In this document: positions 27,234 to 36,836 of the stretch, piece by piece
Layout: every line of letters starts with the position of its first letter
Numbering within the stretch: the stretch's first letter is position 1
Source of the DNA: Salinimonas chungwhensis DSM 16280
Lineage (GTDB): Bacteria; Pseudomonadota; Gammaproteobacteria; Enterobacterales; Alteromonadaceae
Direction: 5' to 3'
Length of the DNA stretch: 64,000 nucleotides
NCBI RefSeq assembly: GCF_000378185.1
Contig: NZ_KB899380.1
Location: 124,001-188,000 of the forward strand
Made by a program: the position numbers and the translations under genes
The notes under the pieces: model-generated
The model's database searches: none
Seen by the model: only the letters and a program-made list of their open reading frames with translations
What the model was told of the DNA's origin: nothing

Positions 27234-28552
27234 ACTTTGACCCGTTAACAGATTCCGGTGTCTCACCTGCGGACAGTCTGCCGCCCACTTATTGGCACGA
27301 TACTGTCACCGCCCCGCCCTACTTACCACTTGAACAGGATTTTACCACCGACTATCTGGTTATCGGAGGTGGCTACACCGGTATTTCTGCGGCCCTTACC
27401 CTGGCCCAGAGTAATGCTGGCTCGGTAACTGTGATTGACAGTCATTCTCCTGGCTTTGGTTGCGCTGGACGCAATGCAGGCTTTGTGTTGTCCGGCAGTG
27501 GCAGACTGGGGCCTCTTGCCTTACAAAAGCGGTTTGGTATGCCAGTAGCGCAGCATATACAGGCAGAGTTTGATGGCGCAGTGAGTGACCTGCTGGCGCG
27601 CGTACAGGCATATAACATCGATTGTGATCTCACCCCGGGGCCCTATTACAAGCTGGCACACACGGCAGAACAGGCGCAAGCGCAAGCCGCTAATGCAACG
27701 GCGCTTGCGCATCAGTTTCAACAGCCGGTTACCGCATTAAACCGTAGCCAGCTACACAGTGAATTGCCAGTGCAGGGTTTTTACGGTGCCACGCGCCAAC
27801 CCGGCTATACGCTGAATCCTTTAAAACTCATTGTGGGCCTGGCAGAGACTGCCAAAGCAAGGGGGGTGAATATTTTTGGCGCATCACCGGCAACCGCAAT
27901 AACCCGATCTAACGACGGTTATACAATTGCTACGCCAGGCGGCACAATAAAAGCAGGAACAGTGCTTATCGCCAGCAATGCCTACAGCAATAAAAAACTC
28001 CATCCGATGGTTAATAAGCGGCAGTTTCCGGTGCAATCGAGCATTCTGGTTACTGAACCGCTAACGCAGACACAGTGTGTGCAAACCGGCTTGAACCGCG
28101 CCGTTTCCATGATGGATACACGCAAGATGAAATATTATTATCGACTGCTGCCAGATAATCGCTTGTTGTTCGGCGGGCGGGGTGAAGTGGCCGGTAAAAA
28201 TGCACATCGGGGCCAGGCAAGATTGCATCAGGCAATGGCTGACAGTTTTCCCGCCTTGCGCGATAAAACCGTGAGCCACTTCTGGAGTGGCTGGGTATCA
28301 GTATCTATGGACAGCCTCCCTCGCGTATTTTTTGATTATGAAGCTCAGATTGGTTACGCCATGGGATACTGCGGCGCAGGGGTATCATTTGCCAACATGG
28401 CCGGCCGTCGATTGGCCCAGCAGGCAACCGGGCAGCCCGTCGACAGTTCTTTACCACTGTATAATAGTCCGTTGCCGCGTTTCCCGCTGGCAAGTCTGCG
28501 CCGCACGGCACTGCGCGCCCTGTATAGCTGGGCACGCATAACAGAGCGTTAA
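27230..28552 (+). CDS. FAD-dependent amine/amino-acid oxidoreductase (DadA/PuuB-like)
   Basis: The 440-residue product has a DAO-type Rossmann motif, [19 protein letters not shown], near residue 43. The second FAD strand is [20 protein letters not shown], and the C-terminal FAD/substrate block is [18 protein letters not shown]. The segment GCAGRNAG is typical of gamma-glutamylputrescine oxidase (PuuB) and relatives. The exact substrate cannot be assigned; polyamine or N-modified amino acid oxidation fits the coupled acetyltransferase. Its stop codon overlaps the stop of the convergent tyrS gene. Confidence 0.82.
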   Translation: MNFDPLTDSGVSPADSLPPTYWHDTVTAPPYLPLEQDFTTDYLVIGGGYTGISAALTLAQSNAGSVTVIDSHSPGFGCAGRNAGFVLSGSGRLGPLALQKRFGMPVAQHIQAEFDGAVSDLLARVQAYNIDCDLTPGPYYKLAHTAEQAQAQAANATALAHQFQQPVTALNRSQLHSELPVQGFYGATRQPGYTLNPLKLIVGLAETAKARGVNIFGASPATAITRSNDGYTIATPGGTIKAGTVLIASNAYSNKKLHPMVNKRQFPVQSSILVTEPLTQTQCVQTGLNRAVSMMDTRKMKYYYRLLPDNRLLFGGRGEVAGKNAHRGQARLHQAMADSFPALRDKTVSHFWSGWVSVSMDSLPRVFFDYEAQIGYAMGYCGAGVSFANMAGRRLAQQATGQPVDSSLPLYNSPLPRFPLASLRRTALRALYSWARITER

Positions 28553-29751
28553 ACGGTAACGGTCACCCGGGCAAATTTACGTTTACCTACCTGATAAACC
28601 GCTTCGCCCGGCTCGGTGATTTGCAGTCGCGTATCCGACACTTTCTCACCATCGATTTTCACCGCGCCCTGTTTGATCATGCGCATTGCATCTGAAGTAG
28701 ATCCTACCAGACCAGCGTGTTTTAATAAATTTCCAATAGCCAACGCACCATCTTCAAGCGCCAGCGTAAGTTCTGGCATTTCATCCGGAATAGCGTTTTT
28801 CTGGAAGCGCTGCACAAAATCCTGATAGGCATCTTCTGCCGACTCCTCACTATGAAAACGCGCAATAATTTCTCTGGCCAGCAGAATTTTAATATCCCGC
28901 GGATTTTCACCCTCTTCGACCCGCATTTTCAGATTAGTCACTTCATCCAGTGGTCGGAAACTTAGTAGCTCGAAGTAACGCCACATGAGCTCATCAGAAA
29001 TCGACATGATTTTGCCAAACATTTCGTTGGGGGTATCGGTAATTCCAATATAGTTATTCAACGATTTTGACATCTTCTGCACACCATCAAGACCTTCTAA
29101 CAGTGGCACCATGACTGTAGTCTGAGGTTTCTGGCCATTTTCTTTCTGTAACTCGCGCCCCATCAGCAAATTAAAGCGTTGATCGGTGCCGCCCAGTTCC
29201 ACGTCTGCTTCTAGTGCAACAGAATCCCAGCCCTGTACCAGAGGATACAAAAACTCATGTATGGCAATAGCCTGACCGTTGTTATAACGCTTTTTAAAGT
29301 CATCCCGCTCCAGCATACGGGCAACGGTCTGACTGGCGGCAAGCTTGATCATGCCGGCAGCGCCCAGTGCATCCATCCACTCTGAGTTAAAGCGAATTTC
29401 CGTTAGTTCCGGGTCAAGAATTTTGAAAACCTGTTCTTTATACGTTTGCGCATTCTCCAATACCTGTTCTTTGCTCAGGGGCTTGCGCGTCGCATTTTTA
29501 CCTGTAGGATCACCAATAAGCCCGGTGAAATCACCGATCAGAAAAACAACCTTATGACCAAACTGTTGGAACACACGAAGTTTGTTAATCAACACCGTGT
29601 GGCCTAAGTGCAGATCTGGCGCAGTGGGATCAAATCCCGCTTTTATTGTCAGTGTTTTGCCCGATTGCAGTTTCTCTTTGAGATCCTCTTCGGGAAGAAT
29701 TTCATCTGTGCCTCGTTTTATTTCAGCGAAAGCGGTTTGCCAGTCACTCAT
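28549..29751 (-). CDS. tyrS: Tyrosyl-tRNA synthetase
   Basis: The 400-residue product from the preferred ATG 29751 (an in-frame GTG lies at 29763) is a class I synthetase that charges tRNA-Tyr. Signature motifs are HLGH ([13 protein letters not shown], near residue 45) and KMSKS ([14 protein letters not shown], near 230). A C-terminal S4 RNA-binding domain begins near residue 335 ([17 protein letters not shown]). The length and layout fit the TyrZ-like bacterial subgroup. It lies divergent from the M23 peptidase-anmK pair, a conserved gammaproteobacterial arrangement. Confidence 0.96.
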   Translation of the reverse strand: MSDWQTAFAEIKRGTDEILPEEDLKEKLQSGKTLTIKAGFDPTAPDLHLGHTVLINKLRVFQQFGHKVVFLIGDFTGLIGDPTGKNATRKPLSKEQVLENAQTYKEQVFKILDPELTEIRFNSEWMDALGAAGMIKLAASQTVARMLERDDFKKRYNNGQAIAIHEFLYPLVQGWDSVALEADVELGGTDQRFNLLMGRELQKENGQKPQTTVMVPLLEGLDGVQKMSKSLNNYIGITDTPNEMFGKIMSISDELMWRYFELLSFRPLDEVTNLKMRVEEGENPRDIKILLAREIIARFHSEESAEDAYQDFVQRFQKNAIPDEMPELTLALEDGALAIGNLLKHAGLVGSTSDAMRMIKQGAVKIDGEKVSDTRLQITEPGEAVYQVGKRKFARVTVTV

Positions 29752-29940
29752 CGGTTTTTCCACACGTTTGTCATGTTCGGTTTAATCAGGGCGAGCATTT
29801 TACGCATGTGAGTGAACCAATGAAAGGTTTACGCATCAAAATCAGGATTCGGGGCTGGCGATGTACAAAAAAAGTACGATTATCACCAGCCAGTGTAGAA
29901 ACAAGGCGCTTTACACGATATTCTCGGGTTGAGCTGTTTG

Positions 29941-31260
29941 ATGAGAATGAAATTGAAAGATAACGTGGTTTATAAAACACTTCGCAATTTACCCAGACCC
30001 CATCGCACAGGCCTGTTGCTAGGCAGCTTGTTGCTGGGAGGTCTGATTCTGTTGCCTTCAGATCCTGTAGAAGCGAGCCGTCATCAGGACTCGCTGGTAC
30101 TGGATGCCGGAGTACGTTACCCGGTCGAGCTTTCTGTTACAGATTCACCCAATATTGAATTCGGCGAAGATGATACCGGCTGGCACCTTTATCAGGTGGG
30201 CGCAGGAGATACGCTGGCCAAGATTTTCAAGCGAGCCGGTTTCTCAGCACGGGATACTTATAACGTCACCCAGGCCGGTGAGTTGGCTAAAACCCTGGTA
30301 ACTCTGGTGCCGGGTGATAAGTTGCATCTAAAAGCAGATGGTACCGGTGCATTTGCGGGTCTGCGATATGCAGTGTCGCCTAAAGATACGCTGGTTATAC
30401 GCGCCACAGACACCCATGGCAAAATGCTAGCTGATCTTGAAAGTAAAGAAGTGGAAACCCGCTATAACTTCGCTCAGGGTGATATTGACTCTAGCTTCTG
30501 GAAAGCAGCTGTGACTGCTGGCTTAAGTAATAATCAGATCATGAATCTGGCCGGTATTTTCGGCTGGGATATCGACTTTGCTATGGAGATTCGTCACGGC
30601 GATACCTTCAGCATTGTGTACGAAGAACAATTTATTGATGGTGAATTTGTCGGTTACGGCGATATCGTGGCGGCGGAATTTGTGAATCAGGGTGAAACCT
30701 TCACCGCGATTCAGCACTCTGATGGCAACTACTACACGCCAGAGGGCCGTAGTATGCGCAAAAGCTTCTTGCGCGCGCCGATTAACTTTAAATACGTAAG
30801 CTCAAACTTTACCAAAAAGCGGTTTCACCCGGTGCAAAAGCGCTGGAAATCTCATAATGGCACTGACTATGTGGCAGCCACAGGTACGCCGGTAATGGCA
30901 GCCGGTGACGGCCGGGTAATAAAGGCATCCTATAACCGTTTCAATGGCAATTATGTATTTATTCAGCATGGTGAAAAGTACGTCACCAAATACCTGCATT
31001 TTAAAAGCAAGGCAGTAAAGACCGGAGAAACTGTCAAGCAAGGCCAGGTGATTGGCTACCTTGGCAGTACTGGTATGGTTACCGGCGCCCATTTGCATTA
31101 TGAATTTCTGGTGGACGGTGCGCACCGAAATCCACGCACTGTAGAGCTGCCCAAGGCAGAACCCATAGATTCGGCTCAACGAGCAGCATTTATGAAGATT
31201 GCAGAAAACCGTCTAACGCAGCTGAAAAACAACAAGCGCGTTATGCTGGCTATGCAGTAA
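29941..31260 (+). CDS. M23-family murein endopeptidase (MepM/YebA-like), OapA/LysM-like domain
   Basis: From ATG 29941 the 439-residue product has one N-terminal membrane anchor (LLLGSLLLGGLILLP, about residues 22-36). A LysM/OapA-like module follows (LYQVGAGDTLAKIFKRAGFS, about 75-94), then a linker and an M23 zinc peptidase domain (about 290-390). The metal motif HNGTDYVAATGTPV and the HLHYEF segment (HxH) give the expected zinc ligands, so the enzyme should be active. MepM cleaves D-Ala-mDAP cross-links to allow sacculus growth. anmK starts 6 bases after the stop, linking cleavage with recycling. Confidence 0.9.
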   Translation: MRMKLKDNVVYKTLRNLPRPHRTGLLLGSLLLGGLILLPSDPVEASRHQDSLVLDAGVRYPVELSVTDSPNIEFGEDDTGWHLYQVGAGDTLAKIFKRAGFSARDTYNVTQAGELAKTLVTLVPGDKLHLKADGTGAFAGLRYAVSPKDTLVIRATDTHGKMLADLESKEVETRYNFAQGDIDSSFWKAAVTAGLSNNQIMNLAGIFGWDIDFAMEIRHGDTFSIVYEEQFIDGEFVGYGDIVAAEFVNQGETFTAIQHSDGNYYTPEGRSMRKSFLRAPINFKYVSSNFTKKRFHPVQKRWKSHNGTDYVAATGTPVMAAGDGRVIKASYNRFNGNYVFIQHGEKYVTKYLHFKSKAVKTGETVKQGQVIGYLGSTGMVTGAHLHYEFLVDGAHRNPRTVELPKAEPIDSAQRAAFMKIAENRLTQLKNNKRVMLAMQ

Positions 31261-31265
31261 TTTGA

Positions 31266-32366
31266 ATGAGCCTGTATATTGGGCTTATGTCTGGCACCAG
31301 TATGGACGGCGTTGACGCCGTCCTGTGCCGTATTCATGACCAACGTGCAGAAACACTGGGCCAGGTACATCTTCCTTACCCGCCAGCGTTGCTCGACTCC
31401 CTTCATAAGCTTTGCCTGCCTGGCCACAACGAGCTGGTCACTGCGGGTGAGGCGGATATCCAGATCGCACGACTTTACAGCCAGGCCGTCTTAGCGTTGT
31501 TACGTCAGAATAATCTTAACGCTGATGCTATTAGTGCCATTGGTAGTCACGGCCAGACGGTTCGCCATCACCCCGATAATTTGTATCCGTTTACCATCCA
31601 GTTAGGCGACCCGAATACGCTGACTGCGCTCACAGGCATTCCTGTGGTAGCTGACTTCAGGCGCAAGGACATGGCTCTGGGTGGCCAGGGTGCCCCCCTG
31701 GTGCCAGCCTTTCACCAGGCCCAGTTTGCCACTGAGCAGCGCACTATCGTCGTTAATATTGGCGGGATTGCCAATTTATCGGTGGTAAAGCGCGGTGATG
31801 TGCCACTGGGATTCGATACCGGGCCGGGCAATACGTTGATGGACCACTGGATTAATCATCATCTGCAACAATCGTATGATACTAACGGCGATTGGGCCGC
31901 TTCGGGAACCGTAAGTCAGCCCTTATTGAATAGCATGCTGTCCGATAAGTATTTTGCTCAGAGGGCGCCTAAAAGCACAGGCCGGGAATATTTCAACAGC
32001 GCCTGGTTACAGAGCCAGCTTGCTGAGGTCACAGATCCGTTAACTCCTGCAGATGTGCAGGCAACATTGTGCGCGCTGACAGCTAACACTATCTGCCAGG
32101 CAATACATCAATTCAAAGATGTGGCTCATGTTTATATCTGTGGAGGGGGGGCGTTTAACCAGCAACTGGTCAGTAACCTGCAAGCAGGGCTTGGCCCAGT
32201 CCCGCTTAGCAGTACGGCTGGTTTGGGTATCCATCCGCAGTGGGTAGAAGGCGCAGCGTTTGCATGGCTTGCCTTTGCCAATCTTAATCGCCTGTCTGCG
32301 AATGTACCCGCGGTCACGGGAGCTAGTCGTGGCGCACTATTAGGCGGCCTGTACTTACCTGATTAG
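31266..32366 (+). CDS. anmK: Anhydro-N-acetylmuramic acid kinase
   Basis: AnmK phosphorylates and opens 1,6-anhydroMurNAc released during peptidoglycan turnover, giving MurNAc-6-phosphate. The 366-residue product starts with the ASKHA phosphate-1 motif LMSGTSMDGVDAVL. It continues with IGSHGQTVRHHPD, VADFRRKDMALGGQGAPLVP and NIGGIANLSV, all diagnostic AnmK blocks; the catalytic aspartate is expected in DFRRKD. The stop codon overlaps the convergent stop of the SRPBCC gene. The M23 endopeptidase upstream is likely in the same operon. Confidence 0.96.
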   Translation: MSLYIGLMSGTSMDGVDAVLCRIHDQRAETLGQVHLPYPPALLDSLHKLCLPGHNELVTAGEADIQIARLYSQAVLALLRQNNLNADAISAIGSHGQTVRHHPDNLYPFTIQLGDPNTLTALTGIPVVADFRRKDMALGGQGAPLVPAFHQAQFATEQRTIVVNIGGIANLSVVKRGDVPLGFDTGPGNTLMDHWINHHLQQSYDTNGDWAASGTVSQPLLNSMLSDKYFAQRAPKSTGREYFNSAWLQSQLAEVTDPLTPADVQATLCALTANTICQAIHQFKDVAHVYICGGGAFNQQLVSNLQAGLGPVPLSSTAGLGIHPQWVEGAAFAWLAFANLNRLSANVPAVTGASRGALLGGLYLPD

Positions 32367-32791
32367 GGTTTTATTTCAGGCAGTTTCGATAACCGCTCAA
32401 AGCGTTCATACCACAGGGTTTCGGTTTGCCGCAACGTCTCTGGTGAACGCAGACCGCTGTGAGTCAGATGAAGTTCGCTGGTGTGATCATCAGCTTCGGT
32501 AAACCGCACATCCACTGATGTTTCTGTCTGGTCACCGGCTTTTAGCGTAAAAATAATTTCCTCATTGGGGAAAAGTTCAGCGATTTGGCCGCTGTAATAC
32601 TCAACAGTTTCACCATCCTGGCTTTCAAACTCCATTTCAAATTCTGCCCCTTTTTCCAAATGCATCACGATTTTTTTCAGTCGCATATGCGCGCCGGCAA
32701 ACCACTGAACCAATAGTTCGGTTTTACAGAAGCAATGATATAAACGGCTAACCGGCATGCCGAATGTGTGGTGTAGTGATAATTCCTGCAT
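32363..32791 (-). CDS. SRPBCC/AHSA1-type domain protein
   Basis: ATG 32791 is preferred over the more upstream 32809 because it places LSLHHTFGMPVSRLYHCF at the N terminus, as in AHSA1-like proteins. The 142-residue product follows the START/SRPBCC pattern: ELLVQWFAGAHMRL (usually W-F-x-P), the central strand series ending IIFTL, the block TSVDVRFTE, and a long C-terminal helix. These domains bind hydrophobic ligands or act as Hsp90-activator-like modules; the ligand is unknown. It has no obvious partner. Confidence 0.75.
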   Translation of the reverse strand: MQELSLHHTFGMPVSRLYHCFCKTELLVQWFAGAHMRLKKIVMHLEKGAEFEMEFESQDGETVEYYSGQIAELFPNEEIIFTLKAGDQTETSVDVRFTEADDHTSELHLTHSGLRSPETLRQTETLWYERFERLSKLPEIKP

Positions 32792-32872
32792 GGTGAAAAT
32801 AGCCAGCAACGTAGTGATTGACAGTGATAGTCTATACGATGCCGGCTTATCTGGCGATTACCTCTGTGCTTA

Positions 32873-34654
32873 TTATTGCTGCATTATGGCAGCCATACTG
32901 GGCACTGTGCTGTAATACTGGCCGGTTACCTCACGAGCGGTACGCTCATACAGGGCATCAACTGCGTCCAGCGACATAAACTTATCGCAAAACCCCGGAT
33001 GGTCTGGCTCAATGTAATGCCTTGCTGCCAGAATGAAATGACCAATCAACTGTTTCACGTTATCGGTCCCCATCGCGACGCGCATGGTAGTCAGCTCGAT
33101 ACCTGCTTTCTTTTGTTCCTCAGCACTGAGCTCAGAGTGTGATGTAAGGGCTGGACACAGGACGATGGTGTTGTGCTGGCCGATACTGACCTGATGACTG
33201 AATGCCGGTTCCAGTGAGTCGAAGAATCGGGTAAAAACCTCGCGGGTTAATCCAGCCTGTGCCATATCTACCGTAAATAATGTGCAGGGCCAGCCGTGGT
33301 TGTGCTGTTTTTGTTTTAACCGGGCATTATTGTGAGACGATAACGCATGGCTGTTCACCCGAATATCGGGATGATGATCTAAAAATGCGGTGAAAACCTG
33401 GGTATTGATCACCTTATTCATAATTCGCGGTTCAAGGGTTTTCATACCGTTGAGCACATCAAAGGCTTTTTCAGAATCCAGAAACGCGCCTTTAATGTAA
33501 TACACATCCCAAAACATAGTTTCAGACCAGTCTACACCGTTTGTCTTCGACCCCTTAGGTTGAAACATCCGATAACCCGGTCCGATAACAACGCCTGCCG
33601 TAGTGGCGCCACTGCCGCAAAGATCTTTCGTATAACTATGGATGAGATAATCTGGCCGGCAAGCGACATCTTTATGCTGCAAAGGCTGATGCAGGACCGG
33701 TGTCGCCAATGTCGAGTCAACCATTACCAGTGAATTAAACTGGTGCGCATACGCACAGATCCCCGGGACATCGAGCACATAGCCGTGGGGATTGCAGGGC
33801 GACTCTATGTAGACATGCATACGAGCCCCGGCGTCGAGTCTGGCACTGTGATCATTTCGGGTTGCATTGAAGAATATTTCAAATTCTTCCTGCGTGTAGC
33901 CATCAAACCACGCTATCTGGATATCCAGCCGGTTAGCGCGTGCATAATAGTCATGCAGTAACTGGTAGACGCCGCCATAAACATTACGTGACACCACCAG
34001 CACATCGCCATGCTGCAACACGTTTGCCAGCGTTGCATCGATAGCCGCCATGCCAGAATTAAAGTTCCAGGCCAGATAATCCGCCGAATACGGCCCGGCT
34101 TCCATATCTACAATAGCATTGGCCAGAGAAATATTAGTTGGATTTAGCAACCGTGAATATATCTGGTGAGTAAATTCTTTCCCCTGAAACGCATCATCCA
34201 CCCACTCGGTACAAGCGTATACATACGTTGCTGTGCGCACCACTACAGGTGTGGCTGAAAATAAAGCAGTGACATTATCAAACAGCGGATAATGATGCTG
34301 CCCGGTGTTACCCGAAGATAAGCTTTGCCAGGTTTTTCGAAAGGGGTTTTGCAGCGTGTCTAACACCTTGGCCAACTGAAAAGATAAGAATTTTTTGGCA
34401 TTGAACCATGCAACGCGATCTTCTTTATCTAAATCGGCCAGCGTCTGATTAGTGATTTCCCATAAGCGAGATACATCTGCCTGGGCATGGTAGAGATGTT
34501 CAGCGGTACTCGCCAAAGCCTGACCGTACTCGGATTGCTTATCGATACCAAAATGGGCAAGCTGTTCGTCAACCAGTGCTCCAATAGAGGTTGCTTCTGA
34601 GGTATTGCGTCGCGGTGAGAGCCATCGGGCATGTTCTAATTCTTGTGACATCAT
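32873..34654 (-). CDS. Trans-sulfuration-type PLP enzyme with long N-terminal extension
   Basis: At 593 residues it is about 200 longer than cystathionine gamma-synthase, methionine gamma-lyase and relatives. Residues 1 to about 120 are an extra, mostly helical region. The Cys/Met-metabolism PLP fold follows: IYSRLLNPTNISLANAI, WNFNSGMAAIDATLANVL, RNVYGGVYQLL, ESPCNPHGYVLDV, and MVDSTLATPVLHQPL with the pyridine-binding aspartate. The PLP lysine lies in HSYTKDLCGSG. The family includes lyases, gamma-synthases and sulfhydrylases; the reaction here cannot be named. It is divergent from a D-2-hydroxyacid dehydrogenase that could reduce a 2-oxo acid product. Confidence 0.75.
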   Translation of the reverse strand: MMSQELEHARWLSPRRNTSEATSIGALVDEQLAHFGIDKQSEYGQALASTAEHLYHAQADVSRLWEITNQTLADLDKEDRVAWFNAKKFLSFQLAKVLDTLQNPFRKTWQSLSSGNTGQHHYPLFDNVTALFSATPVVVRTATYVYACTEWVDDAFQGKEFTHQIYSRLLNPTNISLANAIVDMEAGPYSADYLAWNFNSGMAAIDATLANVLQHGDVLVVSRNVYGGVYQLLHDYYARANRLDIQIAWFDGYTQEEFEIFFNATRNDHSARLDAGARMHVYIESPCNPHGYVLDVPGICAYAHQFNSLVMVDSTLATPVLHQPLQHKDVACRPDYLIHSYTKDLCGSGATTAGVVIGPGYRMFQPKGSKTNGVDWSETMFWDVYYIKGAFLDSEKAFDVLNGMKTLEPRIMNKVINTQVFTAFLDHHPDIRVNSHALSSHNNARLKQKQHNHGWPCTLFTVDMAQAGLTREVFTRFFDSLEPAFSHQVSIGQHNTIVLCPALTSHSELSAEEQKKAGIELTTMRVAMGTDNVKQLIGHFILAARHYIEPDHPGFCDKFMSLDAVDALYERTAREVTGQYYSTVPSMAAIMQQ

Positions 34655-34756
34655 ATGTTCTCAATATTGCTCGTTACCAAATTTAAACGCTTTAGCAACA
34701 ATTTATAAACATCGGCGCGCTAAACAAATTAATGCAAAAGGAAAGATAACTTTACT

Positions 34757-35716
34757 ATGACAGATACAACCACTTCACTGGACGTTGTGATTCTTAGCAA
34801 TGAATTTGCCGCGTATGCAGATGCCTTATGTCAGTACGAAAATCCAGTGTTGAATATTGTTCAGGCCACCGATAAGCCTGAACAGATCGACACTTGCTCA
34901 GTTGAAATTATGCTTGCCGATCCTTCGCTGGCGGCTGAGATTGTGGATAAATGTGACAACTTGCAGTGGATCCAGTCCGGTTGGGCGGGCAATACACCAC
35001 TCATCAACGCCAACAATCAGGCATACACACTTACTGGTGTAAAAGGCGTGTTTGGTAAACAGATGCGAGAGTATGTTTTCTCCTACCTGCTTCATTTTGC
35101 CCGAAATGTGGGAGGCTTTCAGGCTGCTCAGTGTTATGAAGGCCAACCAAAATGGTGTAAGCCAGAGTTTGGTTATCTGGCGGGTAAAACACTAGGGATT
35201 TGTGGTGCAGGTTCAATTGCAAGCAGTCTTTTAGATGTAGCGCAGGTATTCGATATGCAGGTAATCGGGCTGCGTAATTCGGGCAAAGCTAAACCAGGCT
35301 ATAAGGCAATGTTTTCGGCTGAGCAAATTGGTGAGTTTGTTGCGCAAAGTGACTACATTGTTAATCTGTTACCAGATACGCCAGACACCCATAACATTTT
35401 TGATAAATCGGTCTTCGCCACCATGCGCCCTCACTGCGTACTTATTAATGCAGGCAGAGGTAGCGCCATTAACGATCAGGATTTGATTGAAGCGTTAAAC
35501 CATGACCAACTGCGTGGCGCGGTATTAGATGTTTTTGATAAGGAGCCTCTGCCAGACCACCATCCATTCTGGCATCACAAAAAAATTGTGGTTACCCAGC
35601 ATACTGCAGCAGAGTCAGATGCTGCTGATATCGCCGCACTGTTTCACGAAAATGCCAAACGATATATCAACGGGGATCCGCTCAACTACCAGTTTGATTT
35701 CAATAAGGGCTATTAA
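34757..35716 (+). CDS. D-2-hydroxyacid dehydrogenase (NAD(P)-dependent)
   Basis: The 319-residue product interconverts 2-oxo acids and D-2-hydroxy acids. An N-terminal substrate domain includes WIQSGWAGNTPLI. The Rossmann motif is LGICGAGSIASSLLD (near residue 145). The catalytic triad is visible as R in NAGRGSAIND, E in DKEPLPDHHPFW and H in VTQHTAAES. Variants of this kind resemble GhrA-like glyoxylate/hydroxypyruvate reductases, but substrate choice cannot be read. It is transcribed away from the long PLP enzyme gene across a 102-base gap, suggesting shared control. Confidence 0.85.
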   Translation: MTDTTTSLDVVILSNEFAAYADALCQYENPVLNIVQATDKPEQIDTCSVEIMLADPSLAAEIVDKCDNLQWIQSGWAGNTPLINANNQAYTLTGVKGVFGKQMREYVFSYLLHFARNVGGFQAAQCYEGQPKWCKPEFGYLAGKTLGICGAGSIASSLLDVAQVFDMQVIGLRNSGKAKPGYKAMFSAEQIGEFVAQSDYIVNLLPDTPDTHNIFDKSVFATMRPHCVLINAGRGSAINDQDLIEALNHDQLRGAVLDVFDKEPLPDHHPFWHHKKIVVTQHTAAESDAADIAALFHENAKRYINGDPLNYQFDFNKGY

Positions 35717-35727
35717 CTAATGCCCTG

Positions 35728-36300
35728 TTAATCACGTGGGTCGGTGGCAGTAATCTCTATACGATCGGCGTGATCCTCTCGAAAGGATTTAAGCGCATCA
35801 AAGTCCTTTAACGTATGGAGCTGGCGAAACTCTATCCAGTCAATAAGCGTGTACAGACAGATAGAGGGGTATTGCCAACCACTAAACTGGCCTTCCTCGA
35901 CCTGATTATTAAGCGCACGCAAACTGGCATCAATACGCTCCCGTTGGTTTTTCACCAACATCGCATCACGATCTGCTTCAATGTTTGATTGTTTCATTTG
36001 AAACAGAATGACCAGAGAATCGTTAACTGCATCTATTAACGTCAGCTGATTCTCCTGCTCCCAGGACAGCGCGGCATACTGAAATTTTTCAGTCAAATAA
36101 TTGTGGATAACCCGGGAGTCAAAAATAAGGTGTCCGTCATCTTCAAGACAGGGAACGCGCAGCACCGGCGTCTTACTGGCCAGCACTTCTCTGCCCTTCC
36201 CTTCATAAATATTCAGGCTGACAAATTCATGGGGTGTCTGCGAAAGCAGAATTCTGATACGACGTACATAGGGCGAGGTCGTTGAACCGTAAAGTTTCAT
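35728..36300 (-). CDS. Glutathione S-transferase family protein
   Basis: The 190-residue product starts with a thioredoxin-like domain (KLYGSTTSPYVRRIRILL, where SPY is the usual catalytic position). The conserved cis-proline strand is VLRVPCLEDDGHLIFDSRVI, ending the N-terminal GST domain near residue 75. An all-helical C-terminal half follows. It is slightly shorter than most GSTs. No partner gene points to a substrate. A hairpin lies between its start and the erpA stop on the same strand. Confidence 0.85.
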   Translation of the reverse strand: MKLYGSTTSPYVRRIRILLSQTPHEFVSLNIYEGKGREVLASKTPVLRVPCLEDDGHLIFDSRVIHNYLTEKFQYAALSWEQENQLTLIDAVNDSLVILFQMKQSNIEADRDAMLVKNQRERIDASLRALNNQVEEGQFSGWQYPSICLYTLIDWIEFRQLHTLKDFDALKSFREDHADRIEITATDPRD

Positions 36301-36370
36301 TGTTGCTCCTGACCAAAGCTATTTGCTCATTCTTTACGCGCCTGATCAGGGAGCAGACCACTTTACAGCA

Positions 36371-36392
36371 CATGACGTGAAAACACGTCATG
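36371..36392. other. Perfect 9-bp hairpin between erpA and the GST gene
   Basis: CATGACGTG (36371-36379) and CACGTCATG (36384-36392) flank an AAAA loop. No T-run is seen on either strand, so it may be a mRNA-stability element or an operator rather than an intrinsic terminator. It lies in the 105-base gap after the erpA stop. Confidence 0.55.
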
Positions 36393-36405
36393 CTGAGTGT
36401 ATGTC

Positions 36406-36750
36406 TTAGATGCTAAAGCTTGCGCCGCAACCGCATGTAGTCGTGGCATTTGGATTTTCTACCAGAAATCGCGCGCCCTCCAGGTTTTCAACATAGTCGA
36501 CGACACCACCCACCAGGTACTGCAAACTCATGGGATCCACCACCAGGGTGACATCACCCTTGGCAATCGTCATATCACCTTCGTTCACTTTCTCATCAAA
36601 TGTGAAACCATACTGAAATCCAGAACAGCCTCCACCGGTCACATAGACCCGAAGCTTTAACTCAGGATTCTCTTCTTCGCTGACCAGCTCTTTAACTTTC
36701 ATTGCGGCCGCATCGGAAAATTCGATGGGCATAGCTGCTTCTACAGTCAT
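36406..36750 (-). CDS. erpA: Iron-sulfur cluster insertion protein ErpA
   Basis: ErpA is an A-type carrier that delivers Fe-S clusters to target proteins (IspG in E. coli). The 114-residue product matches E. coli ErpA almost throughout. It has the three cluster cysteines in [11 protein letters not shown] and [11 protein letters not shown], plus the signature [23 protein letters not shown] 36750 gives the usual short N-terminal extension before MPIEFSD. The window's Fe-S enzymes (AcnD, GltBD) are plausible clients. Confidence 0.96.
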   Translation of the reverse strand: MTVEAAMPIEFSDAAAMKVKELVSEEENPELKLRVYVTGGGCSGFQYGFTFDEKVNEGDMTIAKGDVTLVVDPMSLQYLVGGVVDYVENLEGARFLVENPNATTTCGCGASFSI

Positions 36751-36836
36751 AATAACCTCTTAGCATGTGCAAAACCGGCTTGCCGGTTGTGCCGGAATTA
36801 TCTTACATCATAACACCGCAATCAACGGAATCTGAA

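Noticed and set aside
27285-27310. Sigma-54-like string TTGGCACGATACTG inside the FAD-oxidase gene
   Set aside because: The GC doublet is not at the required 10-base spacing, and the string is inside a coding region.
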